Positions 7,512 through 14,222 of a stretch of DNA of 32,490 bases are shown here, piece after piece. The position numbers were made by a program, and so were the translations under genes. This stretch comes from Candidatus Yanofskybacteria bacterium RIFCSPLOWO2_01_FULL_49_17 (GTDB lineage: Bacteria > Patescibacteriota > Minisyncoccia > 2-02-FULL-40-12 > GWA2-44-9), in NCBI GenBank assembly GCA_001795695.1, contig MGKO01000007.1:35978-68467 (forward strand), written 5' to 3'. How positions within the stretch are numbered: the stretch's first letter is position 1; each line of letters begins with the position of its first letter. Under the pieces are notes generated by a model. That model worked only from the letters and a program-made list of their open reading frames with translations, was not told the origin of the DNA and searched no databases.

Positions 7512-7540
7512 ATTATAGCAAAACCGGCCCTATTTCGCAA
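7512..7540 (-). promoter_or_regulatory. efp promoter
   Basis: TTGCGA (7540-7535), 17-base spacer, TATAAT (7517-7512) on the minus strand. The leader from about 7505 to 7356 contains repeated AAATCG/CGATTT pieces that can form nested hairpins (for example AAATCGAG-GATT-CTCGATTT at 7396-7415 and an outer CCCGATTT/AAATCGGG pair). It may fold into a regulatory structure. Confidence 0.65.
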
Positions 7541-7542
7541 GC

Positions 7543-7571
7543 TTGACTTTAGGGCTAAATGAGAGTATGAT
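7543..7571 (+). promoter_or_regulatory. Promoter of exported protein gene, leaderless
   Basis: TTGACT, exactly 17 bases, TATGAT. The -10 ends 10 bases before the ATG at 7582 and there is no SD site, so the mRNA is probably leaderless. The promoter is back to back with the efp promoter, with only two bases between the -35 boxes. Confidence 0.7.
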
Positions 7572-7581
7572 ATAAAACGTA

Positions 7582-8403
7582 ATGAATAAAGCTTATATCT
7601 ATATTATCTCGGCTATTTTATTGGTTTCCATTGCGATGCCGCTTTCCGCGGGGGCTTATTATTATCCGTATAACGCTCATTTATATATCCCGGGTATTGA
7701 TGGCGCCGAGCAATACAATCAACCATATTCCAATTCCGGCTATCAGACCAAACCGGTCACTTTGAATTTTGACATCTTTGGTTCTTCCAGCTCAAATCCT
7801 TCAGCTCAAAATCAAAGCAAGACATCAAGGTCTTCCGGCTCGATCTTCGACAATCTTTTTGGCAGTGCCGGTTCAGCTGTAGCCCAAGATGTCAATGGCA
7901 GTCCGATTGTTTTAGTGACCGCGGACAATACTAATGTCTATGCGATAATCTCCGGCAAAAAACACCTTATTCCGAACGTACCGGATGTCTTGTCCGAATA
8001 CAATTACAGCCAAGACCTGGTCCAAACAGTCGCTTATGCCCAGCTCAACAAATATCCCCGTGCTAATCTTGTAACGGTCAAAGGCGATTCAAAGCATATT
8101 TATTACTTGACCGAGGGCGGCCTGCTCCGTCTGATGCCGAGCGATAAAGTCATTGATTCATACGGCGGCCGCAAAGAAGACGCCATCACCATAGGCCGAG
8201 TTGAGTTCAATTTCTATCCAAAGAACCAATACATCTATCTGGAGAATCCGCTTAACCGCGACGTGTTTCAGATCGTCGGCGACGGCAAGCGCTACCTGAC
8301 CCCGATGGCCGCCCAGCGCATGAATGTCACGCCTGACCAGGTCGCTCCGGTCAACCAGTTTGAAATGGACTCGTATAAGATACTGGCACCGGTTGTGCAG
8401 TAA
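7582..8403 (+). CDS. Exported protein with KW-type repeats, surface
   Basis: A 273-residue protein with an N-terminal signal peptide (residues 4-25: hydrophobic core, then LSAGA before a tyrosine-rich YYYPYNAHLYIPG). A serine/asparagine-rich spacer (SSSSNPSAQNQSKTSRSSGS, about 70-90) follows. The C-terminal half has repeated units of the kind 'VYAIISGKKHLIPN', 'IYYLTEGGLLRLMP', 'YIYLENPLNRDVFQIVGDGKRYLTP'. These resemble the short beta-type repeats I associate with surface-exposed Parcubacteria proteins, but I cannot name a Pfam family with certainty. It is monocistronic. Confidence 0.75.
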   Translation: MNKAYIYIISAILLVSIAMPLSAGAYYYPYNAHLYIPGIDGAEQYNQPYSNSGYQTKPVTLNFDIFGSSSSNPSAQNQSKTSRSSGSIFDNLFGSAGSAVAQDVNGSPIVLVTADNTNVYAIISGKKHLIPNVPDVLSEYNYSQDLVQTVAYAQLNKYPRANLVTVKGDSKHIYYLTEGGLLRLMPSDKVIDSYGGRKEDAITIGRVEFNFYPKNQYIYLENPLNRDVFQIVGDGKRYLTPMAAQRMNVTPDQVAPVNQFEMDSYKILAPVVQ

Positions 8404-8426
8404 CATACGGATTTAAAAATAATTTG

Positions 8427-8483
8427 CTCCCACAAATTTAGATGGTTATAAAATTATCAACTAACTATCAAAATTTGTGGGAG
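8427..8483. repeat. 13-bp inverted repeat with 31-base loop
   Basis: CTCCCACAAATTT (8427-8439) and AAATTTGTGGGAG (8471-8483) pair perfectly. It lies 23 bases after the exported-protein gene and has no T-run behind it. A possible promoter (TTGCTC, 17 bases, TATAAA at 8447-8452) lies across the left arm and loop, so it may both end one transcript and begin the next. Confidence 0.65.
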
Positions 8484-8707
8484 TAAAAGACTGCTCTTTC
8501 ACAATTCATGTCAAACGGCGAGGCGGTAGCCCAAGACCCGTTTGGTGCAAGCAATGGGAAATCGGGGTTCCATTGTTTTTAGGCAGTAGCCGTCAAAAAT
8601 CCCTGAAGTTTGACCCCGGTAGGCGGGCAAGTTCTCGCCGAATCTATTCGGAGCCGGGAACCGGTTTGATTTCTTGGCCAGCCCGCGGGCTTGGCCGAGG
8701 AGGAGTT
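8484..8707 (+). ncRNA. Structured leader or small RNA before the 8708 gene
   Basis: This 224-base stretch has no reading frame that I trust, but consecutive stems are visible: CAAACGG/CCGTTTG near 8514-8542, CAATGG/CCATTG, GTCAAA/TTTGAC, then CCCCGG paired with CCGGG. The last pair encloses GGCG...CGCC and CGAA...TTCG hairpins. A GC-rich GGCC-GCCCGCGGGC-GGCC type stem ends just before the GGAGGAG ribosome site. The arrangement is like a cis-regulatory leader that could hide the SD site. I match it to no known riboswitch. It may alternatively be an independent RNA. Confidence 0.4.
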
Positions 8708-9190
8708 ATGGTAAAAATACACGGGGTAGAAGTTTGGGTAACCCCCAGTCCGTTATCTGGGCTGTCTGATTTTAGGGTTTGGTTTAGCCCAAAAAATCAG
8801 GCCTGTCGCTATTCTCGTATAAATGGCGAGCGACAGCGTTATCGGTATGGCCAAAATGATTACTTTTATGGCCTACCGGAAGGAACCGATCTTCGGGCCG
8901 TCATCCGAGCAGCGCTTGGACGTCGGCTTCGCTATTTCGGTGGCGGAGCCTACGTCCTTCGCCATGACCGAGATAGTGCCTGTTGGGTATTATCTCGTCG
9001 GGATTGGCGGGAGAATTGGAACACCTTGGCCCGTTGGCGGTACAACCAGTATAAGTACCGGTTGTACCATCATCCGCGGCCATCACGGCGATGGATTGTC
9101 GCAGTAATCCGTGCGAACCGCCAATGCCCGCCGGGGCATTGGTTGGAAAGATACCACCGCATCGGCCGCGCTTTGGCAACCGCGGAGTAG
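8708..9190 (+). CDS. Orphan Arg/Trp/Tyr-rich protein
   Basis: A 160-residue hypothetical protein that is strikingly rich in arginine, tryptophan and tyrosine (RRLRYFGGG, WNTLARWRYNQYKYRLYHHPRPSRRW). It looks nucleic-acid-binding by composition, but I recognise no domain. The ATG at 8708 is preceded by GGAGGAG, a strong SD, so I reject a longer frame from 8477. It is followed directly by a strong terminator. A 9-bp palindrome (CCAATGCCC-GCCG-GGGCATTGG, 9121-9142) is translated in frame. The gene, its SD and its terminator form an isolated unit between housekeeping genes. Confidence 0.6.
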   Translation: MVKIHGVEVWVTPSPLSGLSDFRVWFSPKNQACRYSRINGERQRYRYGQNDYFYGLPEGTDLRAVIRAALGRRLRYFGGGAYVLRHDRDSACWVLSRRDWRENWNTLARWRYNQYKYRLYHHPRPSRRWIVAVIRANRQCPPGHWLERYHRIGRALATAE

Positions 9191-9208
9191 TTTTTTGCGC
9201 AGTTCTCC

Positions 9209-9235
9209 AGGCCCACGCATCGCCGTGGGCCTTTT
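9209..9235 (+). terminator. Rho-independent terminator
   Basis: AGGCCCACG-CATCGC-CGTGGGCCT followed by TTT (a CTTTTAC context). It ends the 8708 gene. The stop codon of the convergent fmt gene lies just beyond, so it may also insulate fmt. Confidence 0.85.
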
Positions 9236-9236
9236 A

Positions 9237-10097
9237 CTATTTACAGTCTGATATTTTGAAATCGGAGTAGCCATTGAGGAAATCTTTGAATGAGGTTTCT
9301 TTTTTGCCTTCCGGTTGGAGGGTTTTTATTTTCAATTCGTTATTTTCCAGTCCGGCCAATTTTATGTTTAAAACTTTGTCTCTCCAGGTGGTCCAGGTGC
9401 CGGGCTCGGGATTTAAGGCGCGGATTTGATTGTAGATGTCGCGAGCCGGGCGTGACCAGTCAATCCGGCCGTCCTCACGCTTAAATATCTTGGTCGTTGT
9501 GGCTTGGGTGTTGTCTTGCGTCCGCGGTGTTATCCTTCCGGCAATATATTCAGGGATAGTTTCAATGAGCAGTTCGGCGCCCAGGCCGGCGAGCTTATCG
9601 TGTATCTCGGTAAAAGTTTCGTCCGGCGCCGGATGGAATTTTATCTGGGCTAGCATCGGCCCGGTGTCCATTCCGGCATCCAGTTTCATTATGGTCACGC
9701 CCATCACCTCGTCGCCATTCAAGATGGTAGTTTGAATAGGGGACGGACCGCGGTATTTTGGCAAGAGAGAAGGATGGATGTTAATGAAGCCGTACTTCGG
9801 TATTTCTAGCAAAGATTTTGGTATTAATTTGCCATAAGCCGCTACTACACACAAAGAGCATTCTGATATTCTTAAGAATTTGAGAATAGATTCATCGGAT
9901 TTTAGAGATTCAGGTTGAAGGATTTTTAATTCTAGTTCTTGGGCGGCAACTTTGATCGGCGGAGCGGTTACGACCTGCTTGCGTCCGACCGGCTGGTCGG
10001 GCTGGGTGACCACGGCGCATATCTCGTGTCCAGCCTCGCGCAATGCCTTAAGCGCCGGCACTGCAAAAGACGAAGTTCCAAAAAATATCAGTTTCAT
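9237..10097 (-). CDS. fmt: Methionyl-tRNA formyltransferase
   Basis: Transfers a formyl group from 10-formyl-THF to initiator Met-tRNA. The N-terminal Rossmann-type domain starts KLIFFGTSSFAVPALKAL. The catalytic region contains NIHPSLLPKYRGPSPIQTTILNGDEVMGVTIMKLDAGMDTGPML, with the conserved N, H and D of the formyltransferase active site. The C-terminal tRNA-binding domain (GRIDWSRPARDIYNQIRALNPEPGTWT) is present but ends early; the total of 286 residues is slightly below the usual 310. No SD site precedes the ATG. def, the enzyme that removes the formyl group, is on the same strand nearby, separated by the four-helix-bundle gene. Confidence 0.95.
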   Translation of the reverse strand: MKLIFFGTSSFAVPALKALREAGHEICAVVTQPDQPVGRKQVVTAPPIKVAAQELELKILQPESLKSDESILKFLRISECSLCVVAAYGKLIPKSLLEIPKYGFINIHPSLLPKYRGPSPIQTTILNGDEVMGVTIMKLDAGMDTGPMLAQIKFHPAPDETFTEIHDKLAGLGAELLIETIPEYIAGRITPRTQDNTQATTTKIFKREDGRIDWSRPARDIYNQIRALNPEPGTWTTWRDKVLNIKLAGLENNELKIKTLQPEGKKETSFKDFLNGYSDFKISDCK

Positions 10098-10109
10098 AAT
10101 CTAATAAAT

Positions 10110-10514
10110 ACTAAATCCTAACATCTAAATCCTAAATAAATATAGAATCCTAAATTTTAAACTTTTCTAAAATTGAACCAAAAATTCTCATATATTCCAT
10201 AGCTTCCTCACTTAAAATTTTTTCGTCTAATAATTTCAGCCAGTATCTTGTTTCCTTGGCTTCTTTACGGCAGATTCTTATCTTCATCAGAAAATCTTTT
10301 TTACCAAGTGATTCGTTGGCTTCTATGTAGTTTGCTCCTATAGAACCACCTGATCTCATTAATTGTCTGCTTATCTCTAAGTTAGAAGTACTTTTAGGTA
10401 ATTTATCTATAAAATTCTTTATTTTCTTAGCAAATTCTAAAGTCCTATCTTCCAAGTCATATTTCTTCTTTTGTATTTCCGGCATTTGGAATTATTTAGA
10501 ATTTAGGATTTAGT
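10110..10514. repeat. Inverted repeats flanking the four-helix-bundle gene
   Basis: ACTAAATCCTAA at 10110-10121 and its exact complement TTAGGATTTAGT at 10503-10514 stand on either side of the gene 10150-10485. They lie within AT-rich tracts that repeat AAATCCTAA several more times on each side. A similar TCTAATATCTAATTTCTAA tract is between hrcA and grpE. Confidence 0.65.
10150..10485 (-). CDS. Four-helix-bundle protein (23S rRNA IVS type)
   Basis: A 111-residue all-helical protein of the family first noticed in 23S rRNA intervening sequences (PF05635/TIGR02436-like). Seen here: YDLEDRTLEFAKKIKNFIDKLP, then the family signature SRQLMRSGGSIGANYIEANES, then DFLMKIRICRKEAKETRYWLKLL. Its function is unknown even for studied members; it probably forms oligomers and has been suggested to associate with RNA or with retroelement components. 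It separates fmt from def and is bracketed by AT-rich inverted repeats, consistent with a mobile cassette inserted in the gap between two translation genes. Confidence 0.9.
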   Translation of the reverse strand: MPEIQKKKYDLEDRTLEFAKKIKNFIDKLPKSTSNLEISRQLMRSGGSIGANYIEANESLGKKDFLMKIRICRKEAKETRYWLKLLDEKILSEEAMEYMRIFGSILEKFKI

Positions 10515-10516
10515 GC

Positions 10517-10981
10517 TTAGGATTTAATTTTAGTTCTGTCACGTATAGTTAGGCCGTTGAGATGGTCTGTCTCGTGCTGCAATACTCGGGCCAAAAATCC
10601 GCGGGCTCTGAACTTAACTTTATCGCCTTCCTCGTCTATGGCCTTGAACATTATTTTCTTTGAGCGGGCGACGGGTTTATACCAGTCGGGGATTGAGAGA
10701 CAGCCCTCCTCTAATTCGTCGCTGTCTTTGGAGTATTCGGTTATTTCAGGATTGAAATATGCGGAGGGAACCTTGTTCTCTTCAGCCAATTTTTCGTCTA
10801 TTACAAAAACAGCGACATCCGTCCCTATCTGATTGGCGGCCAGACCCACGCCCTTATTGTCCAGCATCGCTTTTTTCATATCCGAAATAAGCCCGGCATA
10901 TTTCCCGTTTTTGATGTCTTCCTGCTCCGCCAGCGTTATCTTCCCGCCCAATATCTCCTCCGGTAATTTCGTGATTTCCAT
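10517..10981 (-). CDS. def: Peptide deformylase
   Basis: Fe/Zn hydrolase that removes the N-formyl group from new proteins. The three motifs are intact: GVGLAANQIG, EGCLSIP (metal-binding Cys) and QHETDHLNG (HExxH-type with two metal-binding His and the catalytic Glu). The ATG at 10981 gives MEITKLPEEIL; the longer frame back to 11035 adds an unrelated hydrophobic stretch that overlaps the divergent promoter. At 154 residues the length is normal. No SD site. Confidence 0.95.
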   Translation of the reverse strand: MEITKLPEEILGGKITLAEQEDIKNGKYAGLISDMKKAMLDNKGVGLAANQIGTDVAVFVIDEKLAEENKVPSAYFNPEITEYSKDSDELEEGCLSIPDWYKPVARSKKIMFKAIDEEGDKVKFRARGFLARVLQHETDHLNGLTIRDRTKIKS

Positions 10982-11018
10982 ACTAAAATAATATAGGAAA
11001 ACATAGCCCAGGCCCATA

Positions 11019-11046
11019 TTGACAAAATCAGCCAATAATATATAAT
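11019..11046 (+). promoter_or_regulatory. Near-consensus sigma70 promoter
   Basis: Exact TTGACA, 16-base spacer, exact TATAAT. It drives the gene at 11097 with a leader of about 45 bases and an AAGGAG ribosome site. It is the best promoter in the window. Confidence 0.85.
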
Positions 11047-11096
11047 GTACTCATACAGTTCGGCTTGCATCCGCAGGCCTTTGACAAGGAGTTCCC

Positions 11097-11729
11097 ATGA
11101 CCGCTTCTGCCAGCAAGTCCGTCATGCCTGTTCCGTTCGGCCAGTTCGCGGCTCTGATGCGGACGCCGGTTCTTCCGACGCCGCAACAGCTCTTTGACTA
11201 CCAGGTTGAAACCCTGGTCGGTCACAAGCTAGCCAAGTACGAAGAGGCCGACCGTTTCCGCAACCACCTGATGGTCGGCGCTTTTCTCTTCGTGCCAGCC
11301 CATCCCAAGTTGGACAACGCCACCCTCGAGCAATTGATGGCACTCATCGTCATCAACGGCAAGTCGGGCAAGAACTATCTGGACGCCGACTACCTGAAGG
11401 ACGAGGTGGCCATCCCGACCAACGCCCACCTAATGGTCAGCGTGGAGGACGGCAACGCGCGGCGCAACATCCGTCCGTCGGACAACCGCAAGGCCATCCT
11501 GGCCGAGGGTCGCCAGCCCTACAACGTCTGGCGGGGCATTGTCCACGTGCTCTACTTTCCGGAGGTGCTCCAGCATCATTATCTGGACCTCGTAGCGTCG
11601 CGCTGCGAGTCCGGGCGCTGGCCGAGCTTGTTTCTGTACGGCGGTCAGCCGGGCCTGGGCGCGGTCTGGGACGACGAAGCCTACTCCAAGTGGGGCACGC
11701 CGTCTTGCGGGAGTGTTGTCGGTGGTTGA
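11097..11729 (+). CDS. Orphan protein of unknown function
   Basis: A 210-residue cytosolic-looking protein (no signal, no membrane span). The N-terminus is ASASKSVMPVPFGQFAALMR, the middle has FRNHLMVGAFLFVPAHPKLDN and NGKSGKNYLDADYLKDEVAIP, and the end is WPSLFLYGGQPGLGAVWDDEAYSKWG. I recognise no family. The gene is GC-richer than its neighbours. It carries its own consensus promoter, an AAGGAG site 5 bases before the ATG, and a strong terminator, so it is a complete single-gene unit and could be a recent arrival. It is divergent from def and convergent with priA. Confidence 0.75.
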   Translation: MTASASKSVMPVPFGQFAALMRTPVLPTPQQLFDYQVETLVGHKLAKYEEADRFRNHLMVGAFLFVPAHPKLDNATLEQLMALIVINGKSGKNYLDADYLKDEVAIPTNAHLMVSVEDGNARRNIRPSDNRKAILAEGRQPYNVWRGIVHVLYFPEVLQHHYLDLVASRCESGRWPSLFLYGGQPGLGAVWDDEAYSKWGTPSCGSVVGG

Positions 11730-11786
11730 TGGTTGTCACCTTGAGCTTTTGGACCTTGAAATTTGGTCCTTGGCTCGAGGCACATG

Positions 11787-11825
11787 ACGGGGGATATGGC
11801 TACACGCCGGCCCCCGTTTTCTTTT
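11787..11825 (+). terminator. Rho-independent terminator
   Basis: ACGGGGG (11787-11793) and CCCCCGT (11811-11817) with a loop containing a small GGC/GCC step, followed by TTTCTTTTT. Just before it, at 11739-11780, is another hairpin (CCTTGAGC/GCTCGAGG enclosing GGACC/GGTCC). It ends the 11097 gene and touches the last codons of the convergent priA. Confidence 0.85.
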
Positions 11826-13733
11826 TCAGATCATTTGGCGCGGGTCTACGTCTATGAGCCAGTTGCTGGGAGCGTAGCGGACTAACTCTCGGACTAATTT
11901 GCTGTCAGAATTCAGAAATTTGATTATCACGGAAAAAGTGTAAAAGTCCTTCTCTTTAGAGAGGAACATGGGAGAGCTGTCGCTTATCTGGACACTTTGC
12001 TGAATGCGCAAGTGGGCGGCGGCCATTTTTAATTTTTCGATAAGCTGGCGGCCGGCGTTGACGGCAACTTGGGCTTTGCGGTGAGTGTAGGTAAGGCGGA
12101 TGATTTTTGAAAACGGAGGATAGGCGAGAGCTTGGCGGGCCTCGGCCTCGGCAGTATATAATTTTTCGTAATCATGGGCAAAAACCTCATGAGGAACTCT
12201 GGCGGTATCATAGCTTTGGGTGATTATTTTCTCCGGCTGGAAATCAGCTAATTTTTCTAATTGGTACCAGAGCCGCTCGTCGGTCTGATAGTCGGGGCTG
12301 ACCGAAAGAGCGTCAAATTGAGGAATGGCGACAAGGTCAAACGAATCGTCAAATATATAGCTGAAAACTTTGGTCGTGGCGATGAGAATTACGGACTGTC
12401 CGCCAGCTAGCGGATTTCTGACAGTTTCCATGATCTCATCTTCCTCGGTCTGGTTCTGTGTGACATCAGCATCCAAAATTACAATGGGGGTCTTTGTGAG
12501 TTGGCCGAATTCTATCATTTTTTGCAATTCCTCGTAGATTTTTTGCGAGCCAGCCGGTCCCGTCGGCTTTATTTCCGAGCTGTGGCAATTGGCGCAAAAT
12601 TGGGGATACGGCTGGTTGATTGAACAGTGATGGCAGACAAGTATCTTATCCATTGCCATATGAACCCGCATCGGGATGTTGCACCGCGGACAGTTGGAAG
12701 TGAAACCGCAGCGCTTGCAGACGACGATGCCGGCATATCCGCGGCGGGCGGCAAAGATCAATATTTTCTTGCCGGCTTTGACCGCTTCAGCCAGGCGGCG
12801 CTTCAAAGGAACGCTCAAAGCGCCGACATAGCCCTGCTTGAGCTCGGCGATAAGGTCAATGACTTCTACAGGCAAGACCTGTACAGGTCTTGCCTGGTAA
12901 TCACTAACGACCAATTCGCCTTTTTTGACCCGGATGTAACTTTCAACACCCAAAAAATCGGATATGACGGTGAGCTTCGCGCCATAAAGGCGTGCGGCGT
13001 ATTCGGCCAGAGCCGGCGCTTTGTATTTCGGGCTGTAATCGGATTTATAAAACTCGTGAAGCGGGTCAATGATGATGATATTTTTTAGGTTATTGAAAGG
13101 TAAAAATAACGCCTGCCTGGTGCCGATTATCATCTGCATCTCTCCGCCCTGGACCTGTTTCCAAAGTGCATGATATTCTTCATTTTTGATTCCGGAATGA
13201 ATGATGCTGGCCTCGGGGTTAGCTTTTTTGAAATGAGGGATGTAGCTCGTCTCGGGCACAAGAATAAGCATCTGACCGATACTTTTCGGCAGATGTTTCA
13301 GACCGTCCTTTGAGCGGCAGATGATGATATCAGGTTTGCCTGCGGTATTTGAAAATTTAAAATTTGGGCTTTGAATTTTAATAGCGTATTTCTTTTTTCC
13401 AAAAAACGGGGGCAGGGTGGCTTTCAAAGCCAGACCGAGAGGGGAAAGATACTCATTGGCCAGCCAGAGAGCCAATTTGAACTGGTATTCACCGACTTGG
13501 GACTCGGCAGAAAGAATAGACGTTATTTTATTTAACTGGAAGGCGGATTTTTTAACCAGGATGCGCCGCTTATCAATGGCGCTTGAGTTGATTACCACCG
13601 CCGAAACTTTGCGATTATGAAGAGGAACCTGAACGACCGCCCCTTTTGGCAGTTCTAAATCGCCATAATAACTTAAAATTTGAGGGACTTGAGGTGGAAG
13701 GACGGATAGAGGGATGACTTCCAGAATATACAT
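11826..13733 (-). CDS. priA: PriA-like primosomal protein, helicase motifs degenerate
   Basis: PriA (primosomal protein N') normally recognises stalled forks and reloads the replisome using a 3'-5' helicase. The overall order is kept: DNA-binding N-terminus (MYILEVIPLSVLPPQVPQILSYY), GTRQALFLPF, and the eight-cysteine zinc region (CKRC, CPRC, CHHC, CANC). However, no GxxGxGKT Walker A is present, the DEEH box reads DPLH, SATPS is replaced by SDFLG, and the VAGRAGR motif is missing. ATPase activity therefore looks lost while the structural role may remain. A 28-base palindrome is translated in frame (QARPVQVLPV). At 635 residues it is slightly short. Confidence 0.85.
   Translation of the reverse strand: MYILEVIPLSVLPPQVPQILSYYGDLELPKGAVVQVPLHNRKVSAVVINSSAIDKRRILVKKSAFQLNKITSILSAESQVGEYQFKLALWLANEYLSPLGLALKATLPPFFGKKKYAIKIQSPNFKFSNTAGKPDIIICRSKDGLKHLPKSIGQMLILVPETSYIPHFKKANPEASIIHSGIKNEEYHALWKQVQGGEMQMIIGTRQALFLPFNNLKNIIIIDPLHEFYKSDYSPKYKAPALAEYAARLYGAKLTVISDFLGVESYIRVKKGELVVSDYQARPVQVLPVEVIDLIAELKQGYVGALSVPLKRRLAEAVKAGKKILIFAARRGYAGIVVCKRCGFTSNCPRCNIPMRVHMAMDKILVCHHCSINQPYPQFCANCHSSEIKPTGPAGSQKIYEELQKMIEFGQLTKTPIVILDADVTQNQTEEDEIMETVRNPLAGGQSVILIATTKVFSYIFDDSFDLVAIPQFDALSVSPDYQTDERLWYQLEKLADFQPEKIITQSYDTARVPHEVFAHDYEKLYTAEAEARQALAYPPFSKIIRLTYTHRKAQVAVNAGRQLIEKLKMAAAHLRIQQSVQISDSSPMFLSKEKDFYTFSVIIKFLNSDSKLVRELVRYAPSNWLIDVDPRQMI
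12869..12896. repeat. 28-base perfect palindrome inside priA
   Basis: CAGGCAAGACCTGT is followed immediately by its exact complement. On the coding (minus) strand it is read QARPVQVLPV, in frame between the helicase-like core and the next segment. Confidence 0.8.
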
Positions 13734-13785
13734 ACTGACAACCTACAACAAACAATCTACAACTTCAATCAGTTAAAATAGAACT

Positions 13786-13829
13786 CCCCGCCGTGGATAT
13801 TAATATGAAGACATTAATCCATGACGGGG
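13786..13829 (-). terminator. Hairpin at the end of the zinc-ribbon gene
   Basis: CCCCG (13786-13790) pairs with CGGGG (13825-13829), and inside it TGGAT-type and ATTAAT arms pair as well. The structure overlaps the last codons of the minus-strand gene and is followed on that strand by AGTTCTATTTTAAC. It acts as a moderate terminator and separates this gene from priA. Confidence 0.55.
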
Positions 13830-14131
13830 ACAGTTTTTCTTTCGCCTTCGACGGCTTCACAGCCGCACCGAAGGCAGGTGAACTTCACTTTCCCGGTATC
13901 GCGGAAAATGAAGCCGCATCGGACCTCAACCTCAACGGCCCGCGAGACGACGCGGCCGCAGCATCTGGTCTTCAACTGATACCAGCGAAACGGCCGCGCG
14001 TCCCACGCGTAGAAGCCATCCTCAAGGAGCTTCATGACGGCAGAGACGTTCCTGCCGTTATCCGCGATATCGTCGACATAGGCAGATGGGTCTCTGCCGA
14101 TGTCACCTAGCTTATCAAGCGACACAGGCAT
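13814..14131 (-). CDS. Small zinc-ribbon-like orphan protein
   Basis: A 105-residue protein. The N-terminal half is acidic and helical (DKLGDIGRDPSAYVDDIADNGRNVSAVMKLLEDGFYAWD). The C-terminal half has paired cysteines, TRCCG, EVRCG and FTCLRCGCEA, that would fit a zinc ribbon. The ATG at 14131 has GGAGG four bases upstream and a promoter (14153-14180). I recognise no named family. It belongs with the other SD-bearing orphan units in this window. An overlapping frame on the plus strand (13793-14110) lacks start signals and is rejected. Confidence 0.65.
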   Translation of the reverse strand: MPVSLDKLGDIGRDPSAYVDDIADNGRNVSAVMKLLEDGFYAWDARPFRWYQLKTRCCGRVVSRAVEVEVRCGFIFRDTGKVKFTCLRCGCEAVEGERKTVPVMD

Positions 14132-14152
14132 AAAACCTCCAGAACTAAAAGC

Positions 14153-14180
14153 ATTATACCATATTTTATCAACATGTCCA
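14153..14180 (-). promoter_or_regulatory. Promoter of the zinc-ribbon gene
   Basis: TGGACA (14180-14175), 16-base spacer, TATAAT (14158-14153) on the minus strand. Confidence 0.65.
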
Positions 14181-14208
14181 CTAGGTAGTAGAAGTCCGAT
14201 AATGAGTA

Positions 14209-14214
14209 TATAAT
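14209..14214 (+). promoter_or_regulatory. -10 box of gltX, leaderless
   Basis: TATAAT ending 8 bases before the gltX ATG. There is no SD site and no obvious -35 at 17 bases. Confidence 0.5.
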
Positions 14215-14222
14215 TTAATCAG

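Noticed and set aside
8477-8707. Extension of the 8708 gene back to 8477
   Set aside because: The extra part overlaps strong RNA hairpins, and the GGAGGAG site clearly marks the ATG at 8708.
8823-9107. Alternative frame inside the 8708 gene
   Set aside because: Its composition is plausible, but it has no SD or -10 at its start and stops without relation to the terminator; the 8708 frame has both.
11437-11739. Minus-strand frame over the 11097 gene
   Set aside because: Arg/Pro-rich mirror of a GC-rich gene that has its own promoter and terminator.
13793-14110. Plus-strand frame opposite the zinc-ribbon gene
   Set aside because: No start signals; the minus-strand frame has promoter, SD and paired cysteines.
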